Assembly: GCF_001696685.1 (NCBI RefSeq)
Contig: NZ_MBFG01000002.1
Coordinates: 49,700-113,699, forward strand
Source: Nosocomiicoccus ampullae
GTDB lineage: Bacteria > Bacillota > Bacilli > Staphylococcales > Salinicoccaceae
Direction of reading: 5' to 3'
DNA length: 64,000 bases
Shown here: piece after piece, positions 10,387 through 20,280 of the stretch
Position numbering within the stretch: the stretch's first letter is position 1
Layout: each line of letters begins with the position of its first letter
Translations under genes and position numbers: made by a program
Notes under the pieces: model-generated
Told to the model about the DNA's origin: nothing
The model's database searches: none
The model's input: the letters and a program-made list of their open reading frames with translations, nothing else

Positions 10387-10851
10387 TCACTCCTCGTATA
10401 ATATTGCTTCAATAATGTTGCGCATAATATGTGCGCGTAATATATCTCGTTCAGGTAAATCGATTAATAGCGTCTCTCTTAAAATAATGCGATCCATAAT
10501 ACGTGCTTCGTTATATGTAATCACTTCTCGGTCATACATAGACTGTATTAAATGTTGCGCATTGATTTGAGAGAGTCTATCCCCAATTAACCCAAGTATA
10601 TGTTCTAAATAGTCTGCTTTAGCGTGAGTTTCAATTTTAGTAATTCTAATGTACCCACCGCCACCACGTTTACTTTCAACGATATAACCAAGTTCGTTTG
10701 TAAAACGCGTTTTAATAACATAGTTTAGCTGCGACGGAACACAATCGAATTTCTCAGCAATTTGTGCACGTTTAATTTCAACGCGCTCGTTATGAGACTC
10801 CTCGATTTTTTGTTTCAAATAAGCCTCGATAATATCCGACATATTTCGCAT
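10387..10851 (-). CDS. ctsR: Transcriptional repressor CtsR
   Basis: CtsR is the repressor of class III heat-shock genes (clp genes and its own operon). The 154-residue protein has an N-terminal winged helix with the glycine-rich wing RGGGGYIRI near 66-74, which inserts into the operator minor groove, and a C-terminal dimerisation domain. The ATG at 10851 has GAGGTG six bases upstream. A second ATG three codons in is possible. It is first in the operon, and a perfect CtsR operator lies 13 bp upstream, so autoregulation is expected. Confidence 0.97.
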   Translation of the reverse strand: MRNMSDIIEAYLKQKIEESHNERVEIKRAQIAEKFDCVPSQLNYVIKTRFTNELGYIVESKRGGGGYIRITKIETHAKADYLEHILGLIGDRLSQINAQHLIQSMYDREVITYNEARIMDRIILRETLLIDLPERDILRAHIMRNIIEAILYEE

Positions 10852-10863
10852 AGAATCACCTCT

Positions 10864-10912
10864 TTTGACCTTCTTTGACTATAGTATAACCTATTTGACC
10901 TATTTTAATCAA
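10864..10912 (-). promoter_or_regulatory. CtsR operator and promoter of the ctsR operon
   Basis: At 10864-10880 the minus strand reads AGTCAAAGAAGGTCAAA, an exact match to the CtsR consensus RGTCAAANANRGTCAAA. A further half-site GGTCAAA lies at 10894-10900. A plausible promoter has -10 TATACT (10883-10888) and -35 TTGATT (10907-10912) with 18 bp between, so the operator covers the region just downstream of the -10. The operator match is seen directly; the promoter call is weaker. Confidence 0.88.
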
Positions 10913-11031
10913 TTTGGATGCTTGTTATGTATGCATAAGCGCATCTTTTAAATTTCTTAACTTTCTTTACATATAATATATTGAGCAGTTATAATAATGG
11001 AATAACTTTAAAATTTTATTGAGGTGTGTTT

Positions 11032-12246
11032 ATGAATATTATATGGGGTATTATCGGTATCGCAGTCACATTCTTCTTAGCATGGATTGCAAGTTCTGAT
11101 AAAAAACTCGCATTTAGAAAGTGGAAACAAATTCTGTTACTACTTGGTCTACAGCTCGCATTCGCCTTTTTAATTCTATCTACAGGTGGCGGACGTAAAG
11201 TTGTTGATGGTCTCGCGTATGGTTTCGGTAAATTACTTGAATATGCAGGTATCGGTACGAGCTTCGTCTTCGGACCGTTACTCGTTGACGCAAATGGTGA
11301 TGGGCAATTCGTGTTCTTCTTTAACGTATTAATTCCAATCATCGTAGTTTCTGCATTAATCGGTATTTTACAATACTTTAAAATTTTACCAGCGATCATC
11401 CACGGATTAGGATGGATTTTATCAAAAATTACTGGTATGCCATTTATTGAATCTTATAACGGTGCAGCTTCGATGTTCCTTGGACAGTCAGAAGTATTCG
11501 TTTCACTAAAAAACCAAGTACCTTTACTTGGTGAACAACGTCTATATACGCTCGCAGCACAAGCAATGAGTTCTATTTCTCTATCAATGGTTGCAGCATA
11601 CATGACGTTATTACAACCAGAGTACGTCATCACGGCAATTGTGCTGAACTTATTCAGCGTTTACATCATCATACATATCATTAACCCGTATGATGTACCT
11701 GAGGAAGAAAACTATACTGCATCAGAGTCTAACCCTGACCAAGGGAAGTCATTCTTCCAAATTTTAAGTGACTACATTTTACAAGGTGCTTTAATCGCGG
11801 TTATCGTAGCAGCGATGCTGATCGCATTTAACGCGCTTATCGCAATCTTAAACAACTTATTCTTAGCGATTCCTGGATCGGTATTTACGTTCCAAGATAT
11901 ACTCGGTTACATCTTAATGCCACTTGCTGTATTAATTGGTGTGCCAGTTGCTGAAGCGCATGAAGTTGGTATTTTAATGGCAACAAAACTCGTTACAAAC
12001 GAATTCGTTGCGATGGAAAACTTACAAGCAATTAAAGATACTTTTGGACCTCGTACTCAAGCAATGGTTTCAGTATTCTTAGTTTCGTTCGCTAACTTCG
12101 GTTCGATCGGAATTATCGTAGGTACTGTTAAAGGTATCCACGCAAAATCTGGTGACCTTATTGCGAAATTCGGTTTAAAACTTGTATACGGTGCGTCTCT
12201 CGTATCTGTATTAAGTGCAGTTATCGTTGGATTCTTTGTAAGATAA
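11032..12246 (+). CDS. nupC: NupC-type concentrative nucleoside transporter
   Basis: This is a membrane transporter of the CNT family that imports nucleosides with an ion gradient. The 404-residue protein is almost entirely hydrophobic, with a gate domain containing GQSEVFVSLKNQVPLL and a C-terminal half with GVPVAEAHEVG and NEFVAMENL, typical of the nucleoside and ion sites. The ATG at 11032 has GAGG seven bases upstream; a GTG at 11026 overlaps the ribosome site. A promoter with TTACAT (10967-10972) and TATAAT (10990-10995), spaced 17 bp, is plausible. It diverges from ctsR. Confidence 0.93.
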   Translation: MNIIWGIIGIAVTFFLAWIASSDKKLAFRKWKQILLLLGLQLAFAFLILSTGGGRKVVDGLAYGFGKLLEYAGIGTSFVFGPLLVDANGDGQFVFFFNVLIPIIVVSALIGILQYFKILPAIIHGLGWILSKITGMPFIESYNGAASMFLGQSEVFVSLKNQVPLLGEQRLYTLAAQAMSSISLSMVAAYMTLLQPEYVITAIVLNLFSVYIIIHIINPYDVPEEENYTASESNPDQGKSFFQILSDYILQGALIAVIVAAMLIAFNALIAILNNLFLAIPGSVFTFQDILGYILMPLAVLIGVPVAEAHEVGILMATKLVTNEFVAMENLQAIKDTFGPRTQAMVSVFLVSFANFGSIGIIVGTVKGIHAKSGDLIAKFGLKLVYGASLVSVLSAVIVGFFVR

Positions 12247-12252
12247 ATAGAT

Positions 12253-12280
12253 AAGGTATGTCTTTAGACATACCTTTTTC
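12253..12280 (+). terminator. Terminator after nupC
   Basis: The stem AAGGTATGTC / GACATACCTT with a TTTA loop (12253-12276) runs into a T-rich tail. It lies 6 bp after the nupC stop. Confidence 0.85.
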
Positions 12281-12310
12281 TTATATATAAATTTAATCGA
12301 GGTGAAAAGA

Positions 12311-12766
12311 ATGATTTCAGTAACAGAAAACCCATCAGGAAAAACATATGAGGCTTTACTCGACTTTTTATTTGAGACGTGCGATACGTTTCAACTCGTC
12401 GTGCGTACAGATATTTTAAAGTACGAACATGCATTTCAAGATTTAAACGAATGGTTTGGGGACTCATTTATAGAAGTGCTGGAACAACATGAATGGCCAT
12501 CGACAAACCTTTTCGATGACACCGCAAAAGTGTATTACTTTAAGACGACATCTGAAGCAAAAGATAAGCTACTCGAACGCTCGAATAGTTTATATGACTG
12601 GAGTTTACCGGACTCTCCTGAAGACTTATGTTTCTTTAAAGACGATGAGGCATATTTAAGTGTCTCTTCTGAACTAGAAGAAATTTACTTATATCCAACT
12701 TCTGATGAAGAAGTTGCTAAAATTAAAAACATCGGTGGATTAAAAACGGTTGAGATCTCATTTTAA
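12311..12766 (+). CDS. Conserved hypothetical protein, about 151 residues
   Basis: I do not recognise a named family. The ATG at 12311 has GAGGTG upstream; an in-frame GTG at 12302 lies inside that ribosome site. The protein is soluble and acidic, with no signal peptide or membrane segment. Aromatic-rich stretches (WPSTNLFDDTAKVYYF, SLYDWSLPDSPEDLCFF) suggest a compact globular fold. Codon use looks like the neighbouring core genes. It stands alone between two terminators, after nupC and convergent with rpsN. Confidence 0.8.
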   Translation: MISVTENPSGKTYEALLDFLFETCDTFQLVVRTDILKYEHAFQDLNEWFGDSFIEVLEQHEWPSTNLFDDTAKVYYFKTTSEAKDKLLERSNSLYDWSLPDSPEDLCFFKDDEAYLSVSSELEEIYLYPTSDEEVAKIKNIGGLKTVEISF

Positions 12767-12770
12767 ATCA

Positions 12771-12805
12771 AAAAAGTCCTCTTCTTTAAGAAGAGGACAT
12801 TTTGA
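12771..12805. terminator. Bidirectional terminator between the hypothetical gene and rpsN
   Basis: The stem GTCCTCTTC / GAAGAGGAC (12776-12784 with 12790-12798) has an A run before it and T-rich bases after it, so it can stop transcription from both convergent genes. Confidence 0.85.
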
Positions 12806-13075
12806 TTACCAGCTTGATTTTTTAACGCCAGGGATTTGGCCTTTATGTGCAAGTTCACGGAATTTAATACGTGATACTCCAAATTTTCTAAGTACACCGT
12901 GCGGACGCCCTGTCACTTCACAACGATTAACGAGTCGTGTTGGTGATGCGTCTCTCGGTAATTTTTTAAGACCTTCGTAGTCTTTATTTTTCTTCATTTC
13001 TTCTCGAATTGCGCGATACTTTTCTACAGTTGCTTCGCGCTGTTTGTTTCTAGCTATTTTAGATTTTTTAGCCAT
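12806..13075 (-). CDS. rpsN: 30S ribosomal protein S14, zinc-independent paralogue
   Basis: S14 binds the head of the 30S subunit. This 89-residue form lacks the two CxxC pairs of the short zinc-binding S14; its only Cys is in [11 protein letters not shown]. It belongs to the zinc-free type that replaces the zinc form during zinc starvation. The [20 protein letters not shown] signature is intact. AGGAGG lies 7 bp before the ATG. A Zur-like palindrome upstream fits zinc control. The usual zinc-type S14 of the spc operon would lie elsewhere. Confidence 0.94.
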   Translation of the reverse strand: MAKKSKIARNKQREATVEKYRAIREEMKKNKDYEGLKKLPRDASPTRLVNRCEVTGRPHGVLRKFGVSRIKFRELAHKGQIPGVKKSSW

Positions 13076-13088
13076 ACAATCCTCCTAT

Positions 13089-13134
13089 ATCGTAATTGTT
13101 ACGTTTTATAATTATAGCACGTCTTTTAAAAAAT
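13089..13134 (-). promoter_or_regulatory. rpsN promoter with a Zur-like operator
   Basis: On the minus strand -10 TATAAT (13111-13116) is preceded by -35 TTGAAT about 16 bp upstream. Just downstream, at 13089-13107, lies an imperfect palindrome with core CGTAACAATTACG. It resembles the Zur box core of Bacillus and Staphylococcus (CGTAATNATTACG) and sits at the expected transcription start. Regulation by Zur is inferred from this similarity and from the gene product. Confidence 0.65.
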
Positions 13135-13203
13135 TCAAATTTATTTATTTATTTTATTTGAAAATGATATAATAATACATACTAATTTTAAGGGGAAATC
13201 TCA

Positions 13204-14517
13204 ATGTCTATTAGAACAACATTCGCTTTATTAACAGGTCGCATAACGAAGCGACTCCTTACAACATTTACTGGTGGTGGTTCTAGCCTCCCAGGTAAAA
13301 TAGCACTTAAAATCTCTCCAAATATAATTAAAGATATCTCACAACATTATGACGTTATCATCATTACTGGAACGAATGGAAAGACATTGACGACACGTTT
13401 AATCACAAACATTTTTAAGAAAAAATATAATACGATCGTGTCTAACATACAAGGCAGTAATATGGTTCAAGGGATAGCTGGTGCTTTCATCGAACATAAA
13501 AATCGTACAGATGAAAAGAAATTTGCTATTTTAGAAGTCGATGAAGGAACTCTAAATAAAGTCGTTGAAGACTTAAACCCAAAGTACATAATCCATACAA
13601 ATCTATTTTTAGACCAAGCAGATCGCTATGGTGACGTTACGAAAACATATGAGTTACTCGTAAACGCTGCTAAAAAAGTACCGGATGCGATACTGTTACA
13701 AAACGGAGATTTACCGTTATTTAATACGGTAGAGTTACCGAACGAACGAAAATTTTTCGGTGTAGATACACCTGTTCACCCACCAAAATCTCAGCATCAT
13801 TGCCCGAAATGTGGTGGCACACTATCTTATAAAACATATACGTACTCTAGACAAGGAAACTATTACTGTAAATCAGGTAATTTTAAGCGACCAATACTCG
13901 ACTACAAAGTCACAGATATTATAAAGCTTTCAGAAGAGTCATCTACGTTTCGTATGGACGATGCGACGTTTAAAATCCCAGTCGCTGGTTTATACAACAT
14001 CTATAACGCACTTGCTGCGTATAGTGTCGCTAAAGAATATGATATTAATAACGAGGATATTAAATCTGCGCTACTTGAGACAGAACGTGTATTTGGCCGA
14101 CAAGAACGCATTAATATATACGGTCACACAGCAACATTAAACGTTGTTAAAAACCCTGTCGGTTTAAACCAAGTCCTAACTCTAATCGAAGCAGTTGAAG
14201 AGCCAATGACACTCGTTGCGCTCTTAAACAACCGTCCTGCGGACGGGGTAGATGTGAGTTGGTTACGTGATGGTAACTTCGAATCATTACTTAGTCAAAA
14301 CATTACGACAATTAAAACTGGTGGGATAAGTAAAGAAGTTATGACTGAACGTTTAGTTGAAGCAGGTTTTAACCCTCACATAATTAAAGAGTATGACAAT
14401 CTAGAAAAAATCGTCGAAGATTTAAAGCACGCGAGTACAGATAACATTCAAATTATCGCGAGTTATACTGCAATGCTTGAGTTTAGAAAAGTATTAAAAG
14501 ATAAAAAAATCATCTAG
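13204..14517 (+). CDS. murT: MurT-like lipid II isoglutaminyl synthase subunit (Mur ligase fold)
   Basis: With GatD, MurT amidates the D-Glu of lipid II. The 437-residue protein has the Mur ligase ATP loop TGTNGKTLTTRL near 58-69 and a central zinc-ribbon region. It ends in a DUF1727 domain with ADGVDVSWLRD, the region that supplies the catalytic Asp in MurT-GatD. The ribbon starts CPKCGG, but the second pair reads CKS instead of the usual CxC, so one ligand seems lost. In staphylococci gatD follows directly; here a terminator and tRNA genes follow. Family assignment is firm, the paired function less so. Confidence 0.87.
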   Translation: MSIRTTFALLTGRITKRLLTTFTGGGSSLPGKIALKISPNIIKDISQHYDVIIITGTNGKTLTTRLITNIFKKKYNTIVSNIQGSNMVQGIAGAFIEHKNRTDEKKFAILEVDEGTLNKVVEDLNPKYIIHTNLFLDQADRYGDVTKTYELLVNAAKKVPDAILLQNGDLPLFNTVELPNERKFFGVDTPVHPPKSQHHCPKCGGTLSYKTYTYSRQGNYYCKSGNFKRPILDYKVTDIIKLSEESSTFRMDDATFKIPVAGLYNIYNALAAYSVAKEYDINNEDIKSALLETERVFGRQERINIYGHTATLNVVKNPVGLNQVLTLIEAVEEPMTLVALLNNRPADGVDVSWLRDGNFESLLSQNITTIKTGGISKEVMTERLVEAGFNPHIIKEYDNLEKIVEDLKHASTDNIQIIASYTAMLEFRKVLKDKKII

Positions 14518-14522
14518 CACAA

Positions 14523-14550
14523 AACCGTTCATTACGAACGGTTTTTTTGC
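14523..14550 (+). terminator. Terminator after murT
   Basis: The stem AACCGTTC / GAACGGTT (14523-14530 with 14536-14543) is followed by a T run. It lies 5 bp after the murT stop. Confidence 0.9.
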
Positions 14551-14584
14551 ATAAAAAAGACAGCCGTTACCGACTGTCGAACGA

Positions 14585-14658
<74 letters not shown>

Positions 14659-14670
14659 TAGAAAGTAAAA

Positions 14671-14742
14671 AGCGGAAGACGGGATTCGAACCCGCGACCC
14701 CCACCTTGGCAAGGTGGTGTTCTACCACTGAACTACTTCCGC
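14671..14742 (-). tRNA. tRNA-Gly (GCC)
   Basis: The minus-strand cloverleaf has acceptor GCGGAAG / CTTCCGC, discriminator T, T arm CGGGTTCGAATCCCG and anticodon GCC in loop TTGCCAA. CCA is not encoded. It is the middle gene of the tRNA cluster. Confidence 0.95.
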
Positions 14743-14771
14743 AGATGATTTACTTTTAAAATTAAAAAAAA

Positions 14772-14844
14772 TGGAGAATGGCGGGCTCGAACCACCGACC
14801 CCTTGCTTGTCGAGCAAGTGCTCTCCCAACTGAGCTAATCCTCC
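14772..14844 (-). tRNA. tRNA-Val (GAC) with C at position 33
   Basis: A 73-nt minus-strand cloverleaf has acceptor GGAGGAT / ATTCTCC (one G-T pair) and A73. The anticodon stem CTTGC / GCAAG encloses loop TCGACAA. The anticodon GAC with A73 fits valine. Position 33 is C rather than the nearly invariant U. All stems pair, so the gene looks intact apart from that base. Confidence 0.85.
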
Positions 14845-14917
14845 ATGACACAACACTATACATATTACAATGAATTTTAATAATCGTCAAGTGTTTTTTA
14901 TAAATAGCTATAAAGAG

Positions 14918-14947
14918 AACATCCACCGATAATTATCGGCGGATGTT
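14918..14947 (-). terminator. Terminator-like palindrome after lysS
   Basis: A near-perfect palindrome, with AACATCC at 14918-14924 and GGATGTT at 14941-14947 around CCGATAATTATCGG, is followed on the minus strand by TCTCTTTATA. The T tail is weak. It lies between lysS and the tRNA cluster, so the tRNAs may be expressed by readthrough or their own promoter. Confidence 0.65.
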
Positions 14948-14953
14948 TCCTAA

Positions 14954-16459
<1,506 letters not shown>

Positions 16460-17473
16460 TTATACAAGTATTTCTGATTGTTTATTGTCACGTAATTCCA
16501 TGTCTCGTTTAAATTGTGTTAAAAGTTGAATGAGATCTCTTCGTGTTTCCACAGTATTAATTTGCCTGCGAACTTGTCCGCCACCTTTAACGTTTCGCAA
16601 ATACCACGACGCATGTTTCCTCATTTCCATAATAGCAGTTTTCTCACCTTTTAAGTCGATTAAACGATCCATATGTAGTGTGAGTACGTCGATTTTCTCA
16701 TCTAAACTCGGTTCATCGAGTAATTCACCAGTTTCTAAATAATGAACGGTTCTGTATATAATCCAAGGATTCCCTTGTGCGGCACGGCCAATCATCACAG
16801 CATCAACACCTGTTTCGTCGAGCATCTTTTTAGCGAGTTCTGGAGTTGTAACGTCTCCATTACCAATTACTGGTATGTTCACCGCTTCTTTTACTTGTCG
16901 AATGACGTCCCAGTTCGCTTTTCCTTCGTACATTTGTACGCGTGTACGTCCGTGAATTGCGATTGCAGCAGCGCCCGCTCGTTCAGCGGCTTTCGCATTT
17001 TCAACTGCGTAGATGTGTTCTTCATCCCAACCGATACGCATTTTACAAGTGACAGGCTTTTCAACCGCTTCTACAACAGCACTTACCATTTCGTATATCT
17101 TATCTGGATCGAGTAACCACCTCGCACCTGCTTCACAGCGGATGACCTTATTCACTGGGCATCCCATATTAATATCTATAATATCAGCGTTCGTATGTTT
17201 GTCGACATATTTTGCCGCTTCAACTAAAGTCTCTTTTTCACCACCGAATATTTGAAGTGACATTGGGTGCTCGGTCTCGTCCACCTCGAGCATTTTTAAC
17301 GTGCGTTTATTGTTAGTGATCAGTGCTTTGTCGCTGATCATTTCAGCACATACCATTCCAGCACCAAACTCTTTGACTGTCTTTCTAAACGCGACGTTGG
17401 AAATCCCTGCCATTGGCGCAAGTACAACGCGGTTTGGGATTTCTACATTCCCAATTTTAAACATCCGTATCAC
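16460..17473 (-). CDS. dusB: tRNA-dihydrouridine synthase
   Basis: This flavoprotein reduces uridines in tRNA D loops using FMN and NADPH. The 337-residue protein is a TIM barrel beginning [16 protein letters not shown]. It carries the signature [18 protein letters not shown], whose second Cys (in RCEAG) is the catalytic proton donor in the family, and [10 protein letters not shown] for phosphate binding. It overlaps folK by 17 bp. The subfamily is inferred from context. Confidence 0.93.
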   Translation of the reverse strand: MIRMFKIGNVEIPNRVVLAPMAGISNVAFRKTVKEFGAGMVCAEMISDKALITNNKRTLKMLEVDETEHPMSLQIFGGEKETLVEAAKYVDKHTNADIIDINMGCPVNKVIRCEAGARWLLDPDKIYEMVSAVVEAVEKPVTCKMRIGWDEEHIYAVENAKAAERAGAAAIAIHGRTRVQMYEGKANWDVIRQVKEAVNIPVIGNGDVTTPELAKKMLDETGVDAVMIGRAAQGNPWIIYRTVHYLETGELLDEPSLDEKIDVLTLHMDRLIDLKGEKTAIMEMRKHASWYLRNVKGGGQVRRQINTVETRRDLIQLLTQFKRDMELRDNKQSEILV

Positions 17474-17933
17474 CGTTTAGTTCTTCTAACAGCTCTTTGA
17501 CAGTTTTATTAAATGTCGGATGTACTGCATTCGGTGCGATTTCGTTGAACGGTTCTAACACGAACTTGCGTAGATGCATTTCTTCGTGTGGGACGATTAA
17601 ATTATCGATGTCGATTTCTAAATCTTCATACATGAGTACATCGATATCAATCACTCGAGGTCCCCATACTTCTTCACGTACGCGACCGAGTTGACTCTCT
17701 ACATATAAACAAAACTCTAGTAGCTCGATCGGTTCAAGGTCTGTTTCAACTTCAACAACCATATTTAAAAAATCTGGTTGATCAGTTTTACCATACGGTG
17801 CAGTCTCATATATAGATGATTGTTTCGTGACATCACAATCTTTTCCACTATCTAGTAATTGAATCGCTCGATTTAAGTTTTCAAGGCGCTCTCCAATGTT
17901 TGCGCCTAGTCCGAGATACGCTTTAGCTTTCAT
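17457..17933 (-). CDS. folK: HPPK, 6-hydroxymethyldihydropterin pyrophosphokinase
   Basis: FolK transfers pyrophosphate from ATP to 6-hydroxymethyl-dihydropterin. The 158-residue protein starts with the conserved [15 protein letters not shown] and contains [15 protein letters not shown], which holds the paired Asp residues that bind magnesium. It overlaps folB upstream by one base and dusB downstream by 17, so the folate genes and dusB are co-transcribed. Confidence 0.96.
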   Translation of the reverse strand: MKAKAYLGLGANIGERLENLNRAIQLLDSGKDCDVTKQSSIYETAPYGKTDQPDFLNMVVEVETDLEPIELLEFCLYVESQLGRVREEVWGPRVIDIDVLMYEDLEIDIDNLIVPHEEMHLRKFVLEPFNEIAPNAVHPTFNKTVKELLEELNGDTDV

Positions 17934-18295
17934 TATTTAACCTCTCTATTTAACGTCACACTCACATCTTTGTAGTTGCCATCGATTGGTGGACTCGGTT
18001 TTGTGATTGTAACCTCGATTTTCTTCACAACTGGATAGTCATTTGTTAGTTTCTCTATTATTTTATGTCCTAGATGCTCGAGTAAGTTCACTGGTGGGCC
18101 CTGAATGATTGCTTCAACAGTTTCGTACACTTCTGCGTAGTTAATCGTGTCGTTCACGTCATCAGAAACGCAAGCTTCTGTTAAGTCTATATATAGCGAC
18201 ACATCGACGATAAAGTACTGCCCGATATCTCTTTCAGCTTGTAACACTCCGTGATAAGCATAAAGTCGAATGCCATTTACTCTTATAATATCCAT
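17933..18295 (-). CDS. folB: Dihydroneopterin aldolase
   Basis: FolB cleaves dihydroneopterin to 6-hydroxymethyl-dihydropterin and glycolaldehyde. The 120-residue length is typical. It has the AYHGVLQAERDIGQYF segment with the conserved Glu, NLLEHLGHKI in the middle, and the C-terminal ITKPSPPI with the conserved Lys. It begins immediately after folP and overlaps folK by one base. Confidence 0.95.
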   Translation of the reverse strand: MDIIRVNGIRLYAYHGVLQAERDIGQYFIVDVSLYIDLTEACVSDDVNDTINYAEVYETVEAIIQGPPVNLLEHLGHKIIEKLTNDYPVVKKIEVTITKPSPPIDGNYKDVSVTLNREVK

Positions 18296-19084
18296 TTAAT
18301 TCCCTCTTAACTTCATATAAACGTCACTAATATCGCGATTCATTTTTACATTGTGAACGCGTACCGCGTCTACACCGTGATTTATACCGATAACAGTTGT
18401 TGCTGCAGTACCCGCATCGCGGTCTTTTGGTCCTCTATCGTCTTCGATAAGTTCTTTAATCATTCGTTTACGACTCGTTCCGAGTAGAACTTTATAGCCT
18501 AAATCGACGAGTTTGTGTAAGTTTTTCATCACTTTAATTTCTTCGTCTCGTGATTTTACAAATCCAACGCCTGGATCTAACCAGATGTTTTCATCTTTGA
18601 TGTTATACTTCTTACAAAGTTCGACACTTTCTTTTAGCTCGGCAATCATAGCTTCGACGACGTCGTCGTATTTACCATGTTCGTTATTGTGCATTAAAAT
18701 AATCGGCACGTTATATTCGCTGACGACTTCTAAGATCTTTTCATCGTACGTTCCACGCCACTGGTCGTTAATAATTGTAGCCCCTGCTTCAATACTCGCT
18801 TTTGCGACTTCACTACGAAACGTGTCGACTGAAATATCGACACCTAAATTTAATTCGTGAATCGCTTCAACGACTGGGACGACGCGACGTATTTCTTCTT
18901 CTATAGAAATCGGCGTATATCCTCCAGGACGTGTTGAATAGCCACCGACGTCGATAATATCAGCACCATCTTTTACCATTTGTTTTGCATGCTCGACCGC
19001 ATTGTCAAGCTGATGAAATTCTCCACCATCACTGAAAGAGTCCGGTGTCACATTTAATATCCCCATAATTTGTAGTCGCTTCAC
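18296..19084 (-). CDS. folP: Dihydropteroate synthase
   Basis: FolP joins p-aminobenzoate to the pterin and is the target of sulfonamides. It is a TIM barrel with IMGILNVTPDSFSDGG at the N-terminus, DVGGYSTRPG for pterin phosphate binding, and LLGTSRKRM. I chose the GTG at 19084 because GAGG lies nine bases upstream. The ATG at 19093 touches that site, and longer frames (to 19192) add residues not seen in the family. This gives 262 residues, close to the usual 265. Confidence 0.93.
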   Translation of the reverse strand: MKRLQIMGILNVTPDSFSDGGEFHQLDNAVEHAKQMVKDGADIIDVGGYSTRPGGYTPISIEEEIRRVVPVVEAIHELNLGVDISVDTFRSEVAKASIEAGATIINDQWRGTYDEKILEVVSEYNVPIILMHNNEHGKYDDVVEAMIAELKESVELCKKYNIKDENIWLDPGVGFVKSRDEEIKVMKNLHKLVDLGYKVLLGTSRKRMIKELIEDDRGPKDRDAGTAATTVIGINHGVDAVRVHNVKMNRDISDVYMKLRGN

Positions 19085-19222
19085 TGTTATCATCCTCGAT
19101 ACATAGAATACAAGTATTATACCATTTTTCCATCGTCTTTTTAACTTATAAATTCCCGAGCTGTTTTCTATAATATAAGTAAGGGTATTCATATATTAAC
19201 TATTAAATTGGAGGCGTTAAAC

Positions 19223-20236
19223 ATGTATGGGATTGCTGCAGATGAACCATTTAAACTAAGTGAAGGAAATAAGTTTTACAAAAATAATTTCGAAAAACCA
19301 AAACTAAACGATAAAGACGTATTTGTTAAAGTAAAATCGATTGGTATGAATCCGGTCGACACAAAAACACGTCAAACTGAAATTAAACACCCACCGAGAA
19401 TACTCGGGTACGATGCGGTAGGTGTTGTTGAAGATATTGGAAGTGAAGTAACGAGCTATAAAAAAGGAGACGTCGTTTTTTACTCCGGTCGTGCAGATGT
19501 CGACGGCTCGAACGCAACACACCAAGTGATACATGAAGCGTATATCTCGCATGCACCTAAAAACGTATCGCTTAATGAAGCGGCAGGCTTTCCACTCACT
19601 AGTCTTACTGCGTCAGAAACACTCTTTGAAGTGTTTAATATTAGTAAAAATAAGGAAGACAATAAAGGTAAATCCATTCTTATTATTAACGGTGCAGGTG
19701 GCGTTGGAAGTATGGCGACACACATTGCGAAACACTATGGCCTCAAAGTGATTACGACCGCATCAAAAAGTGAAACAAAAGAATGGTCAAAATCACTCGG
19801 TGCTGACATCGTGTTAAATCATAAGAACGATTTACGTGATGAATTTAAATCTCATAATATCGAAAACGTCGACTACGTATTTTGTACATTTGACACAGAT
19901 TTATATTACGAAGTGATGATTGACCTCGTAAAACCACGCGGTCACATCGCAACAATTGTCGCATTTAATGAAAAACAAGACTTAAACCTCTTAAAAGCAA
20001 AAAGCATTACATTTACACATGAATTTATGTTTACAAGAGCACTACAAGATCTTGATGATCAGTATCAGTACCATAGATACTTAAGTGAAATTAGTCATCT
20101 TATTAGCGAAGGCGTTTATAAACCGACTGTCACAGAAGTCATGAAAGGACTGACTGCCGACAATATCTATAAAGCACACGAAAAATTAGAAAACCACGAA
20201 GTTCATGGAAAACTCGTTATAGAAGTTGAAGAGTAA
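19223..20236 (+). CDS. Zinc-type alcohol dehydrogenase-like oxidoreductase (quinone reductase type)
   Basis: An MDR-superfamily NADPH oxidoreductase of 337 residues. The N-terminal GroES-like domain has SIGMNPVDTKTR and ILGYDAVGVVEDIG; the Rossmann domain has INGAGGVGSMATHIAKHYG. The zinc ligands of true alcohol dehydrogenases are absent, so a quinone or enone reductase role is more likely. The ATG at 19223 has GGAGG eight bases upstream; a TTG at 19208 precedes that site. It diverges from folP and sits in an accessory block between folP and cysK. Confidence 0.85.
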   Translation: MYGIAADEPFKLSEGNKFYKNNFEKPKLNDKDVFVKVKSIGMNPVDTKTRQTEIKHPPRILGYDAVGVVEDIGSEVTSYKKGDVVFYSGRADVDGSNATHQVIHEAYISHAPKNVSLNEAAGFPLTSLTASETLFEVFNISKNKEDNKGKSILIINGAGGVGSMATHIAKHYGLKVITTASKSETKEWSKSLGADIVLNHKNDLRDEFKSHNIENVDYVFCTFDTDLYYEVMIDLVKPRGHIATIVAFNEKQDLNLLKAKSITFTHEFMFTRALQDLDDQYQYHRYLSEISHLISEGVYKPTVTEVMKGLTADNIYKAHEKLENHEVHGKLVIEVEE

Positions 20237-20280
20237 GAGTATAAGCATGTTTAAAAAATTATAAATTTGGAGTGATTACT

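Noticed and set aside
19085..19192. N-terminal extension of folP to 19192
   Set aside because: Extra residues do not resemble the family, and the ribosome site supports the GTG at 19084.
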